DNA from: JAAYJK01 sp964501655
GTDB taxonomy: Bacteria; Bacillota; Syntrophomonadia; Syntrophomonadales; Syntrophomonadaceae
Length of the DNA stretch: 64,000 bases
NCBI GenBank assembly: GCA_964501655.1
Contig: CAZCTN010000004.1
Span: 1 to 64,000, forward strand
Direction: 5' to 3'
The notes below the pieces were generated by a model. It was given only the letters and a program-made list of their open reading frames with translations, made no database searches and had not been told where the DNA came from. A program made the translations under genes and the position numbers. Position 1 is the stretch's first letter, and each line of letters opens with the position of its first letter. Shown piece after piece: positions 25,616 through 34,783 of this stretch.

Positions 25616-27730
25616 CTATACCTCTAGATATTTTAGAATAAAGGCATATATGAAAGCGGTTTCTTTTAAACTCTCATATCTTCCATCGGTACCGGAATGC
25701 CCGCTGGACATGCTGGTTTTCAACAGGATGATATTATCGTCAGTTTTATATTCCCGCAGTTTGGCAGTCCATTTGGCCGGCCCCCAGTAGGGGATTCGTG
25801 GATCATTAAACCCAGCTGTAACCAGCATGTGAGGGTATTCCTGGTTGCTCACATTATCATAGGGCGAATAACTTCTGATATAATCATAATAACTTCGATA
25901 AGCTGGGTTGCCCCACTCTCTGAATTGAAAGGAACGCCCCGGATTTGAGGAGTCGGTAAGGATATTCAAAATATCTACGGCCGGAACCTGGGCTACTGCG
26001 ACCTGGAATAGATCCGGGCGCATATTGACCACTGCTCCCACCAGCAATCCTCCCGCACTTCCGCCGGATATGGCCAGATTATTGGAACTGGTGTAGCCCT
26101 GGTCTATGAGAAATTCGGCACAGGCTATAAAATCGGTAAAACTGTTCTTTTTTCTCAGCAGAGCTCCGTCATAATGCCAGTTGCTCCCCTTCTCACCTCC
26201 GCCGCGTACATGGGCAATGGCATAAATCACTCCTCGGTTGAGCAAGGGAATGAGGTCAGAGTCAAATAGCAGTGCCCGACTGATGCCGTATGCCCCATAA
26301 CCCTCCATTATCACAGGATTAGAACCATCCCTGACCATACCCTTTTTATACAACAGGGTGAGGGGAACCAGCGTTCCGTCTTCGGTCTTGGCGTAGAGTT
26401 GTTCGCAGGCATACTGTGAGGGGTCATATCCATCGACCTGCAACTGGTCTATCAGTTCTGACTCCTGCTTTTGAATATTGTAACAGTAAAGTGAGTCCGG
26501 GGTGACGGGCGATGTATAATAATAGCTAAAGGCGTTATCGTCGAAATAGCTGTAGTCCAGGGTAACCTCAAATGAAGTTTCGGGTAATTTCAGGTAATGA
26601 GTCTCTCCGGTATTCCATTTGACAATCCTTATTTTCTGCAATCCGTCATGCAGTTCCTGAACTACCAGATAGTCCCGGCAGACCAGAAAATCAAGGATTG
26701 AGACATCTTCCCGTCTGGGCAGCAGGTTCTTCCAACTACCAGGCAGAGGTGAGTCCTCGGGGGCTTTGACCAGCCTCAGGTTTGGACTGCTGTCACTGGT
26801 CAGTATTATGAACGAGTCGGGTATGTGCTGGACTCGGTAAAAGATACCGAACCAGCGAGGAAGAACAACCCGGGGTTCTGCTTCGGGCTCCTTGGACAGG
26901 CACAGTACTTCCGAAGCATATATGCCCACGCAGTTGATCAGCAGGTATTCATGATCGTTGCTGATCTCGGTGGTTATATAGAAGTTATTATCGGTTTCTT
27001 CGTATATCAATTCATCCTCGGCGAATGAGGTTTCCAAGCGGTGGCGATATAAGTAGCGGGGATATCCATCCCGGTCCAAGCGAGTATAAATCAGAGTCTC
27101 ATTTAACCAGTATACATTACCAGATATTTCCGTAAGCACCTCGGGCAGGGTCTGTCCGGTGTTGAGATCTTTAATATACAGGACGTATTTTTCATCTCCG
27201 CTATAATCAAGGGTGTAGGCAAGTTTGGAATGATCCTGGCTGATATCTATAGCTCCCAGCTGAAGAGCAGGATTGTTTCCGGTGATTAAATTGTAATTTA
27301 ACAAGATCTCCTCCGCAGCATCTGGTGAATCCTTTTTACGGCAGATGAGGGGAAAATTTTGTCCGGATTCCATACGAGTATAATATATGTACTGGTCAAT
27401 GGTGACAGGGGGAGAAATATAGTTTTGCTGCATGTGTTGCAGCATTTCGGAATAGATGTCGTTCTGGAGCTGCTGCGAGTCAGCCATAATGAGTTCGCTG
27501 TATCTGTTTTCCGCTTCCAGGTGAGCCTTTACATCTGGATCATCCTGATTTCTGAGCCAGCTGTAATTATCTATCCTGGTATCCCCATGCTTGGTTATTT
27601 TCTCCGGAACCTTTTTCAGGGCAGGAGGAGCGATGGTCCCATTGACATCAGCAACTGCAGCTGCCGGAGCCGGCAGCAAGATGGCTAGACATAACACCAG
27701 AGAAACAAGGACTGAAATAGACTTTCGCAA
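25616..27730 (-). CDS. Exported prolyl oligopeptidase (S9A)
   Basis: A 704-residue serine peptidase with an N-terminal signal peptide (to about residue 27), a seven-bladed propeller region, and the C-terminal alpha/beta hydrolase domain of family S9A. The nucleophile is Ser558 in SGGSAGGLLVGA; the Asp lies in AGFNDPRIPYWG and the His in SSGHSGTDGRYE. Oligopeptidase B and prolyl oligopeptidase relatives are normally cytoplasmic, so the export signal suggests scavenging of peptides outside the cell. TTG at 27730 follows AAGGAAGGGG. Monocistronic; a 72-bp palindrome lies upstream. Confidence 0.92.
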   Translation of the reverse strand: MRKSISVLVSLVLCLAILLPAPAAAVADVNGTIAPPALKKVPEKITKHGDTRIDNYSWLRNQDDPDVKAHLEAENRYSELIMADSQQLQNDIYSEMLQHMQQNYISPPVTIDQYIYYTRMESGQNFPLICRKKDSPDAAEEILLNYNLITGNNPALQLGAIDISQDHSKLAYTLDYSGDEKYVLYIKDLNTGQTLPEVLTEISGNVYWLNETLIYTRLDRDGYPRYLYRHRLETSFAEDELIYEETDNNFYITTEISNDHEYLLINCVGIYASEVLCLSKEPEAEPRVVLPRWFGIFYRVQHIPDSFIILTSDSSPNLRLVKAPEDSPLPGSWKNLLPRREDVSILDFLVCRDYLVVQELHDGLQKIRIVKWNTGETHYLKLPETSFEVTLDYSYFDDNAFSYYYTSPVTPDSLYCYNIQKQESELIDQLQVDGYDPSQYACEQLYAKTEDGTLVPLTLLYKKGMVRDGSNPVIMEGYGAYGISRALLFDSDLIPLLNRGVIYAIAHVRGGGEKGSNWHYDGALLRKKNSFTDFIACAEFLIDQGYTSSNNLAISGGSAGGLLVGAVVNMRPDLFQVAVAQVPAVDILNILTDSSNPGRSFQFREWGNPAYRSYYDYIRSYSPYDNVSNQEYPHMLVTAGFNDPRIPYWGPAKWTAKLREYKTDDNIILLKTSMSSGHSGTDGRYESLKETAFIYAFILKYLEV

Positions 27731-27800
27731 AGCTTAACCCCTTCCTTCAGTTATTTTCCGCATGACCATATATTACCATAAATAGACAGCATAGCCTAGA

Positions 27801-27872
27801 TACCAAACAAGGGGACGGTTCTTTTGTTTGCTTGTATACAAGCAAACAAAAGAACCGTCCCCTTGTTTGGTA
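27801..27872. repeat. 72-bp perfect palindrome (ggggacggttctt family)
   Basis: Perfect inverted repeat centred near 27836 with the shared core GCTTGTATACAAGC and arms ending TACCAAAC / GTTTGGTA. It abuts the end of the dodecin gene, five bases from its stop codon. Confidence 0.95.
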
Positions 27873-27877
27873 CGGGG

Positions 27878-28072
27878 TTAATCAGTATATGCTATTTTGA
27901 TGTTGGCTTTATATTCTATTATCCTGTTGTCCTGACAATCTGCGGTCCAATTATACACTTCCACTCCGGTGATATTGTCCATGCTTTTGGAAGCCTCGGT
28001 CACTGCATTTTCTATGGCATGCTGCCAGCTCTTCTTTGACTCACCCACAAATTCAGCAACTTTTACCTGCAC
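27878..28072 (-). CDS. Dodecin family flavin-binding protein
   Basis: A 64-residue dodecin, a small dodecameric flavin-binding or flavin-buffering protein. VKVAEFVGESKKSWQHAIEN near the start, NITGVEVYNWTADCQDNRI and EYKANIKIAY are the family's core. The start is GTG at 28072, preceded by AAGGAGG at seven bases; the longer reading frame upstream is repeat-derived. A minus-strand stand-alone gene, ending five bases from a perfect palindrome. Confidence 0.9.
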   Translation of the reverse strand: MQVKVAEFVGESKKSWQHAIENAVTEASKSMDNITGVEVYNWTADCQDNRIIEYKANIKIAYTD

Positions 28073-28423
28073 TATATAACCTCCTTTTCGTAATTCATAT
28101 AAATAGTGTGCTTTTTTTGCTTTCATTTTATACAAAAGCAGCAAACAAGAAACCACGTATGATCGATAAACGAATACTGGAAGGGGATGGGCACCTGGGG
28201 CAGAGGAATGGAGACCCATCTCACCGAGAGACTGGTGACAGGAATCTCCCCCATGACGAGAATGCCCCCTTACGGCATAGGAATTCCTGGAGGATAATAG
28301 CTTGCACACAAGCAAACAAAAGGACCGTCCCCTTGTTTGTCTTACTAATACGGGTATAATAAGAGAAGTCGGTATTCTTATGTATTTATCTCTGTGCCGG
28401 CCAGATGAAAGGTGAGGGAAATA
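28073..28423. other. Repeat-filled intergenic region
   Basis: About 350 bases between divergent dodecin and arsM. It carries a third, shorter copy of the TGGTGACAGGAAT element near 28228 and a reverse-oriented half copy of the ggggacggttctt repeat at 28301-28341. No gene is evident. Confidence 0.5.
28301..28341 (-). repeat. Half copy of ggggacggttctt repeat, reversed
   Basis: GCAAACAAAAGGACCGTCCCC followed by TTGTTTG; a single-arm copy in opposite orientation, upstream of arsM. Confidence 0.8.
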
Positions 28424-29209
28424 ATGAACAACAATGATGAGCAGATCAAATCATTTATAAAAGAAAAATATGGCCAGATTGCCTTGGCTAACGCGGGCGG
28501 ATGTGGCTGTGGAACCGGGAGTTCCTGCTGCGGAAGCAAGCCTGACGCAGCCTTGACCCTGGGTTATTCTCAGGAAGACCTGGAAATGATGCCGCATGGT
28601 TCCAACATGGGTCTGGGTTGCGGAAATCCCCAGGCTATCGCTGGCTTGAAGGAGGGTGAAACGGTACTGGACTTAGGCAGCGGAGGCGGATTCGATTGCT
28701 TTCTGGCCAGAAAAGCAGTGGGGGAATCGGGAAGGGTGATTGGGGTGGATATGACCAGGGAGATGGTTGAGAAAGCCACTGGACTGGCAGCAGCAATGGG
28801 TTACATTAATCTTGAGTTCCGCCTGGGGGAGATTGAGAATATTCCGATGGAAGATAACTCGGTGGATGTGATAATATCTAATTGTGTGATTAATCTTTCC
28901 CCTGACAAGCCCCGGGTTTTTAAAGAGGCATTCAGGATATTGAAGCCTGGCGGAAGACTGGCCATTTCTGATATTGTTGCTATCGCCCCTATGCCGGAAG
29001 CTATGAAAAACGATCTGGCGCTGCATGCAGCTTGCATTGCCGGGGCCGAGTTGATAGAGAATATCGAAAGCATGCTGAAGGATGCCGGATTTAAAGGGAT
29101 TCGTATTATTCCTATGGACCGGAGCAGAGAATCTATCCGGGATTGGTCGCCGGGAAACGATGTTCAGGATTATGTGCTCTCAGCCAGTATTGAAGCCAAC
29201 AAGCTGTAA
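28424..29209 (+). CDS. arsM: Arsenite methyltransferase
   Basis: A 261-residue SAM-dependent methyltransferase of the ArsM type. A Cys-rich N-terminal block, GGCGCGTGSSCCG near residue 30, could bind arsenite. GSNMGLGCGNP near 58, LDLGSGGGFDCFLA near 80, the SNCVINLSPDK motif near 146 and CIAGAE follow. It would methylate arsenite to volatile or less toxic species. GGTGAGGG lies at good distance from ATG at 28424. No arsR or arsB is beside it, so regulation is not evident from neighbours. Confidence 0.9.
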   Translation: MNNNDEQIKSFIKEKYGQIALANAGGCGCGTGSSCCGSKPDAALTLGYSQEDLEMMPHGSNMGLGCGNPQAIAGLKEGETVLDLGSGGGFDCFLARKAVGESGRVIGVDMTREMVEKATGLAAAMGYINLEFRLGEIENIPMEDNSVDVIISNCVINLSPDKPRVFKEAFRILKPGGRLAISDIVAIAPMPEAMKNDLALHAACIAGAELIENIESMLKDAGFKGIRIIPMDRSRESIRDWSPGNDVQDYVLSASIEANKL

Positions 29210-29284
29210 ATACTAATGGATAGATTAGGATAAAACGTAATTGCTGCCCGCTAATTGTCGAGGAGTACATTGGAGGATAAACAA

Positions 29285-29722
29285 ATGATAGGGAAAGTTG
29301 AGGCAGTAAATGTTTCGGAAAAACGAGGAGAAAAGAAAAAGACCGTTCAAGAGATTAACCTTAGAGCAGGTTATGGCATCGAGGAGGACGCCCATGCCGG
29401 AGATTGGCATCGGCAGGTGAGTCTGCTTTCATTATCTAGCTTTGAGAAAATGCGAAAACTGGGAGCAGATGTTGTCTATGGAGATTTTGCTGAGAATATC
29501 AGTGTGGCAGGGATAGATGTGTTTAAATTGCCAATAGGTACCAGGATAAAAGTAGGAGAAGCCCTGCTGGAGGTTACCCAGATAGGCAAGACCTGCCATG
29601 ATATGGGCTGCGCAATTAAAAAACAGGTAGGTACCTGTGTTATGCCCCATGAAGGCATCTTTGCCCAGGTGCTGGAATCTGGCCGGGTGCAAGCAGGAGA
29701 TGCAGTTGAGGTAATGAAATAG
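29285..29722 (+). CDS. MOSC domain protein
   Basis: A 145-residue single-domain MOSC (molybdenum cofactor sulfurase C-terminal) protein. EEDAHAGDWHRQVSLLS near residue 33 and FAENISVAGIDVF near 68 are typical, with TCHDMGCAIKKQVGTCVMP near 109 containing several Cys. Such proteins often handle sulfur or selenium transfer to molybdenum sites. TTGGAGG precedes the ATG at 29285; a longer frame is possible but unsupported. About 75 bases after arsM, perhaps co-transcribed. Confidence 0.88.
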   Translation: MIGKVEAVNVSEKRGEKKKTVQEINLRAGYGIEEDAHAGDWHRQVSLLSLSSFEKMRKLGADVVYGDFAENISVAGIDVFKLPIGTRIKVGEALLEVTQIGKTCHDMGCAIKKQVGTCVMPHEGIFAQVLESGRVQAGDAVEVMK

Positions 29723-29860
29723 GAAGGTTTCCCATTATACAAGTTATTGGTAATTTTAGTGCCAGCTGATTTTTCCCGGCCAGGCCAGCATACCCCAAGG
29801 AACGGGTAGGGGCTGCCCGGCCGCAGTTGGCATCCATCCCAGGGAATATATAGACTTGCT

Positions 29861-30313
29861 TTAGTTGTCGGAATCGTAGAAGTCATACCCGGCAATTTCC
29901 AGAGTTTCACCCCGGTCCGACATGGCTCCGCTGAAGGAAATGTCTTCTTCGGCGGGACGGGTGAAGTTATCCCGGGTCTTACGGGCACACTGTATGCACT
30001 GAGTGGTATTGAGCACTCTTTCCAGCCTTTCAGGCTCAATGGGGCTGCCGCAAATGGAGCATATGCCGTATTGCCCGTTTTCATAGCGGTTAAGGGCATC
30101 GTTGAGTTTCTGCAGTTCCAATTCCATCATTTCCAGCAGTCCGGCATCTTTTTCCCGCTCATACAATTCACTAGCCACATCAGCTGGATGCTGGTCATAC
30201 ATGGATAATTCATCAGTTGATTCTGTTATAGGTATCATTAACTGGTCCTTTTTTCGGGCGATTACCTGCTGAAGTTTTCTTTGCTTATCCAGCAGTCTGC
30301 TTTTAGTATCCAA
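29861..30313 (-). CDS. DksA/TraR-like zinc finger protein
   Basis: A 150-residue protein of the YteA / DksA-TraR family. An N-terminal coiled coil is followed by the four-Cys zinc finger: GICSICGSPIEPERL near residue 100 and TTQCIQCARKT near 119. DQHPADVASELYER near 59 is characteristic of the sporulation-associated YteA group. Such proteins act on RNA polymerase or remain uncharacterised. It is convergent with the MOSC gene and monocistronic. Confidence 0.88.
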   Translation of the reverse strand: MDTKSRLLDKQRKLQQVIARKKDQLMIPITESTDELSMYDQHPADVASELYEREKDAGLLEMMELELQKLNDALNRYENGQYGICSICGSPIEPERLERVLNTTQCIQCARKTRDNFTRPAEEDISFSGAMSDRGETLEIAGYDFYDSDN

Positions 30314-30670
30314 ATCCTAACACCTCTGATATATATTTAATGATGGCCATGGAATGGCAACCTGCTTTCATTGTTCCCCAAAATAATCCCGAAAATGTAA
30401 ACAGGAAACGGTAAAACAAAGCTGTACATTCTGGTTATTTCTAATAATTGGTTGCGCTGATTCCTGGAAAGCATTACCCATACTGCCTGGCAGCAGTTGC
30501 CAGGGCATTTAACTCAGGTGAAGGCGACAGCATTGAAGTACTGCAGTATCTGATACCCTTGCTGGCCTGCGCCAACAGACAAAAGAACCGTCCATGCTTT
30601 TTCCTGGAGAAGGAGTTGGGAGGTGGGGCGCGAAATACTAGGGGAAAGAATTTTCGAGAGGGGTGCTTGC
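30314..30670. other. Intergenic region with degenerate repeat, no gene
   Basis: About 357 bases. An AGAACCGTCC fragment at 30584-30593 recalls the dispersed repeat family. An open frame reading through it on the plus strand has no family resemblance. Confidence 0.35.
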
Positions 30671-31519
30671 ATGAAAAATGTTAAAGTTTTAGGCATTTCG
30701 GGCAGTCCCCGACACGCCAATACCGAGACCTTGGTGAACGAGGCCCTGAAGGCCGCCCGGGAAGTGGGACCGGTGGATACTGAACTGATTTCATTGGCTG
30801 GTATGGAAATAAATCCCTGCGACGGCTGTAATAAATGTTACGGTTATTCTAAGGGAGCTTCCTGGGATCGCTTGTGTTACAAGTACGATGACGACGTGAC
30901 TATGATATATAAGAAAATACGTGATGCAGACGGGATTATTATAGGTTCACCGGTTTATGCCGGTGACATAACGGCTAAACTAAAAGCGCTGATGGAGAGG
31001 GGGGCCTGTTTCTGCCATTACTCGGCATCTCCGGTGGCAGGCAGCATTCGCAATAAGATGGTGGGAGGAATCGTGGTTGCTTTTGAAAGGCGCGGAGGAC
31101 AGGAGGGATCTCTGCAGAGTATCTGGAGATGGGCTACCGGTATCATGTTTTCCTATGTGGTAGGGGCGGTCCCTTTTCCGGATGATCCGCCGCCGCAGGC
31201 TTCAGCCTTTGGAGGGTTGGCGGACACTTGTGATTCTTCTGCCGGTCTGGGAAAATACGGAGCCATGCCCGAGACCACCCGGACCCAACCCCCCAGCAGC
31301 GGAATTTATAACCTGCGTTCGGTCAGAAATTTGGCAAAAAATGTAAGCCTGGGATCTCTTTTGATCAACCGGGGAACTATATCCCTGCAGTCTGAGGGTA
31401 TAACTGTGCCACCTCTGCCATTAACTGCTTTTCCGGAAAAAATCCTGCAGCCTGATTCCTATTTGAAGCAAGTCAGGGAGGGCAGGCAAGTACCGGAATA
31501 TCAAATTATTCTTGAATGA
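30671..31519 (+). CDS. NADPH-dependent FMN reductase family protein
   Basis: A 282-residue flavodoxin-like oxidoreductase. GISGSPRHANTETLV near residue 8 is the FMN phosphate loop, MEINPCDGCNKCYGYSKG near 47 carries a Cys-rich CxxC motif, and IIIGSPVYAGDITAKLKALMER near 95 is diagnostic. An extended Pro-rich C-terminal part (from about 175) exceeds the usual ~200-residue family length. Iron-sulfur flavoprotein-like members reduce flavins or quinone-type acceptors. ATG at 30671 follows GAGAGGGG. Confidence 0.85.
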   Translation: MKNVKVLGISGSPRHANTETLVNEALKAAREVGPVDTELISLAGMEINPCDGCNKCYGYSKGASWDRLCYKYDDDVTMIYKKIRDADGIIIGSPVYAGDITAKLKALMERGACFCHYSASPVAGSIRNKMVGGIVVAFERRGGQEGSLQSIWRWATGIMFSYVVGAVPFPDDPPPQASAFGGLADTCDSSAGLGKYGAMPETTRTQPPSSGIYNLRSVRNLAKNVSLGSLLINRGTISLQSEGITVPPLPLTAFPEKILQPDSYLKQVREGRQVPEYQIILE

Positions 31520-31691
31520 GCGGAGGGGAGCTTGTATGTCCGCTTGGCAAATTCCTTAAGATCACGTCATCATCAGATGATTGGTCAGGTTTCCGGATGG
31601 TGAAATATGATCCGCAAGAAAGGCCGGTCAACTACCGTATGATGCCGGCAGTAGTGTATAATAACCCTTATAGGAGGTGGTCCTCAATAAT

Positions 31692-32168
31692 ATGGAGTGG
31701 GAATTTTTCAAAAAGAACCAGGATGAAATAAAAAATATTAAAAATGAAACAGTTAAAGAATTTTTCCACCAATCATCCAGCTGGCAGAAAAAAGCGGTCA
31801 AGTATATTAACGACCCGGATGAGGCCAGAATCCTGCTTAATGAGGCGGTGAAAAAAGCATCTCTTAATAAAACTGGTCCCTTGCATGACATCTGGGATTC
31901 TCTGCAAACCCTGTTTAGTTTGATAAGAGATTGGATATCAGGTGATTATCGGGGCATACCGTTTAAAGCCATGTTGCTGGTGATGGCAGGAATAGTATAC
32001 TTTGTTGCACCTATTGATATAATACCGGAGTTTATCGTTGGACTAGGCTTGCTGGATGATGCGGTGATTTTGGGCTGGATAATTGCTCAAATAGGCAAAG
32101 AGTTGGATGATTACCGGGCCTGGAAAAGGGGAGCCAAGGTTATAGATATCGAAGCCACAAGGAAATAA
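31692..32168 (+). CDS. YkvA (DUF1232) family membrane protein
   Basis: A 158-residue protein with a charged N-terminal helix region and a hydrophobic DUF1232 domain. The motif YFVAPIDIIPEFIVGLGLLDD near residue 104 is diagnostic. Function unknown; relatives are annotated YkvA. AGGAGG at 31672-31677 is 14 bases from the ATG at 31692; the only closer candidate, GTG at 31677, overlaps the binding site. A CGGCGAG/CTCGCCG terminator follows. Confidence 0.85.
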   Translation: MEWEFFKKNQDEIKNIKNETVKEFFHQSSSWQKKAVKYINDPDEARILLNEAVKKASLNKTGPLHDIWDSLQTLFSLIRDWISGDYRGIPFKAMLLVMAGIVYFVAPIDIIPEFIVGLGLLDDAVILGWIIAQIGKELDDYRAWKRGAKVIDIEATRK

Positions 32169-32273
32169 TAGGCTGCCTAATGACCTTCTGACTGCATAAG
32201 TCATGACCAAGGCTCTGAGGCGGGCAGTCTGTTCTTAGGGGCGGGGACCTCTTCTTCCCTTTAATAGTTGTAA

Positions 32274-32305
32274 GCGGCGAGAAGTTACTCGCCGTTAATG
32301 TTTTT
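32274..32305 (+). terminator. Intrinsic terminator
   Basis: CGGCGAG and CTCGCCG pair around a six-base loop and are followed by TTAATGTTTTT. It separates the YkvA gene from carbonic anhydrase. Confidence 0.75.
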
Positions 32306-32383
32306 ACTGCAGAACTATAATATAATGATAGGCAGGAGTATGTGATTGGATTAAGACCAAAAATATATGAGGAGGGAATATCA

Positions 32384-33079
32384 TTGAGTCACGAAAGAGT
32401 TGCGGTGGATTATAAAGTTTTGGTAAGGGATCTGGAAGCGGGGCTGGATGCTTTTGCCGGAGATTTTCCTCTGGAGAGTTTTAGCCAGGGTGACTACAAA
32501 CAGTACCCGGTTATAACTCTTCTGGCCTGCAGTGATTCTCGGGTGCCGGGGAACATGGTGGGAAGCATGTTCAACCGGGTATTTACTATTGAGAATATCG
32601 GCAATCAGGTTAAAACTGGGGAGGGTTCAATTCTCTATGGTCTGCTGCATTTAGGAACTCCCTTCATGATTGTGTCCGGACATAGTGACTGCGGAGCTAT
32701 CAAGGCTGCCAGTTCTGATTTTTCAGGGGAACCGGAGGCCCTGAGAAAGGAGCTGGAAACCGTCAAGGATTCCCTAACCCGGGGAACCGCAGCTTTGAGC
32801 GGCAGCCTGTCCGCTGGGGATCAGCTGAAGTATTCACAGCTGGCTGAACTTAACGTAGATGTACAGATAGAATATCTCTTGAGCAACGCTGAAGTCAAGG
32901 CACTGGTGGACAAAAAACAGCTGTATATTTTAGGTACTATGCTGGATATCCATGATGTATACGGCGGCGGATATGCCAGAACATATTTAAGCAATGTGAA
33001 TGGCGAGAAAGATCCGGAAATTATCAAAGGCCTAGATGATCTCGGTTCTCTGGTGAAAAGAGCCAAAAGATTGATTTAA
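32384..33079 (+). CDS. Beta-class carbonic anhydrase
   Basis: A 231-residue beta-carbonic anhydrase, interconverting CO2 and bicarbonate. Zinc ligands lie in LLACSDSRVPG near residue 48 (Cys-x-Asp-x-Arg) and in VSGHSDCGAIKAA near 103 (His and Cys). The TTG at 32384, with GGAGGG seven bases upstream, is preferred over an upstream start that lacks a site. In an acetogenic or syntrophic metabolism it could supply bicarbonate. The Na/Pi transporter follows 36 bases later on the same strand. Confidence 0.9.
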   Translation: MSHERVAVDYKVLVRDLEAGLDAFAGDFPLESFSQGDYKQYPVITLLACSDSRVPGNMVGSMFNRVFTIENIGNQVKTGEGSILYGLLHLGTPFMIVSGHSDCGAIKAASSDFSGEPEALRKELETVKDSLTRGTAALSGSLSAGDQLKYSQLAELNVDVQIEYLLSNAEVKALVDKKQLYILGTMLDIHDVYGGGYARTYLSNVNGEKDPEIIKGLDDLGSLVKRAKRLI

Positions 33080-33115
33080 GTATTTGTTTGTGATTGATTT
33101 GGAGGAAAACTGATA

Positions 33116-34783
33116 GTGGACTTTTCATGGCAGGAAATTGCTTTTGCCTTTTTTGGAGGGTTGGGCCTCTTTTTATTTGGCCTGCGATTTATGTCGGAGG
33201 CATTGCAGGCGGTTGCGGGCAATCGGATGCGGACCATTCTGGAACAGGGCACCCGTACTCCCCTGCGGGGAGTTCTTACCGGAGCTCTAGCCACAGCCTT
33301 GATCCAGAGCAGCAGTGCTGCCACAGTACTGACGGTGGGACTGGTTAATGCCCGCTTACTGACTCTGCGGCAGGCTATTGGTGTGGTGATGGGGGCTAAC
33401 ATAGGTACTACCCTGACTGCTTACCTGATTGGTTTCAATTTAAAGGACTATGCCCTGCCAATTCTGGGCATTGGCGCCCTTATCTTTTTGTTTTTCAAAG
33501 ATAGAAGGGCCAAGCTTATCGGTCAGGCTATCTTTGGCTTCGGTGTACTATTCTTCGGGCTTACTATCATGGGCCAGGGAATGAAACCTCTAAAGGATCT
33601 GCCTTATTTTCTGAACCTGATGATCAATGTGGAAAACCACGCGGAACTGGGCGTACTGATAGGTATGGTTTTCACTTTTATTGTACAGAGCAGTAGTGCC
33701 ACCATCGGTGTTCTCCAGGAACTGGCTTATCAGGGGGCAGTGACCTATAAGCAGGCGGTTCCCATCCTATTTGGAGACAACATTGGAACTACCGTTACTG
33801 CTCTCCTGGCAGCCATGGGAGCCAGTGTGGCAGCCCGGCGGACAGCCCTTACCCATTTTATTTTTAACGCTCTGGGGACTCTGATTTTTCTGCCCTTGTT
33901 CCTTATGGGGATATTCGAGAAAATAGTAATTCTATTTACCAACTATTTATTCATACTATTGCCGGGATTCGAGGGAAGCTGGGAGACTCTGAATATCAAA
34001 CTGCAGATAGCCCAGACCCATGCGGTGTTTAACCTCAGCAATACCATCGTTCAGCTGCCCATGGTAGCCTTGCTGGCCTTTATTGTTACCAAGCTGATTC
34101 CGGACTCCAAAGAGGAGGAACTGCAGAGCGTTCGGTATATAGACAAGCGCTTCCTGAACAACCCGGCTTTTGCCCTTACTCAGGCAACCCGGGAAACCCT
34201 GCGCATGGGGCAGTTGGCCCGGGAAGCTTTCAGCAACGCCATCGAATACTTTAATACCCGCGAACATAACCTCTATCAGAGATCAATGGTCCTGGAAGAG
34301 ACTATTGACGATTTGGAAAGGGAGATTACTGATTATATTGTTCTGGCTTCGCAAAAAAGCCTTACTCCGGAGGATTCCCAGCATGCTTATGTAATATTGC
34401 AAGCCCTGAATGACATAGAGAGAATTGGTGATCATTGCGAGAATATCATCGAACAGGCTGAATACGCATTAAAAAATGGAGTTACTTTTTCCGGGGAAGC
34501 CCAGGTGGAGTTGCAAAATGTTATAGACATTGCCGATGAAACCCTGGCAATGGCCATGCAGTTATTTGAGAGCAAGGATAAGACTGTTGCTCACCAGGTG
34601 ATACAGAATGAGATAATGATAGATCATCTTCAGGCTGAATACCGCAAAGCCCATATCCGCAGGCTGAACGAAGGTGTATGCAATGGCAATAATGGAGCTG
34701 TTTTTCTGGATATGCTTTCCAACCTCGAGAGAATTGGCGATCACTGCAACAATATAGCCCACTACATATTGGATGAAGCATAG
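33116..34783 (+). CDS. Na/Pi cotransporter with PhoU-like domain
   Basis: A 555-residue NptA/PNaS family transporter. Two inverted membrane repeats each carry the QSSSA motif: ALIQSSSAATVLTVG near residue 61 and FIVQSSSATIGVLQ near 182. The C-terminal third (from about 345) is a PhoU-like helical domain with two LNDIERIGDHCENI-type motifs. The transporter takes up phosphate with Na+ and the PhoU part may regulate it. GTG at 33116 follows GGAGG. Probably in one transcript with the preceding carbonic anhydrase. Confidence 0.92.
   Translation: MDFSWQEIAFAFFGGLGLFLFGLRFMSEALQAVAGNRMRTILEQGTRTPLRGVLTGALATALIQSSSAATVLTVGLVNARLLTLRQAIGVVMGANIGTTLTAYLIGFNLKDYALPILGIGALIFLFFKDRRAKLIGQAIFGFGVLFFGLTIMGQGMKPLKDLPYFLNLMINVENHAELGVLIGMVFTFIVQSSSATIGVLQELAYQGAVTYKQAVPILFGDNIGTTVTALLAAMGASVAARRTALTHFIFNALGTLIFLPLFLMGIFEKIVILFTNYLFILLPGFEGSWETLNIKLQIAQTHAVFNLSNTIVQLPMVALLAFIVTKLIPDSKEEELQSVRYIDKRFLNNPAFALTQATRETLRMGQLAREAFSNAIEYFNTREHNLYQRSMVLEETIDDLEREITDYIVLASQKSLTPEDSQHAYVILQALNDIERIGDHCENIIEQAEYALKNGVTFSGEAQVELQNVIDIADETLAMAMQLFESKDKTVAHQVIQNEIMIDHLQAEYRKAHIRRLNEGVCNGNNGAVFLDMLSNLERIGDHCNNIAHYILDEA

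Noticed and set aside
27824..28039. Frames with ACIQANKRTVPLF-like sequence at several loci
   Set aside because: These are translations of the ggggacggttctt repeat, occurring at each copy in the same form; not genes.
31516..31731. 71-codon frame coupled to the FMN reductase stop
   Set aside because: It overlaps the YkvA gene by 40 bases and has no protein-like pattern.
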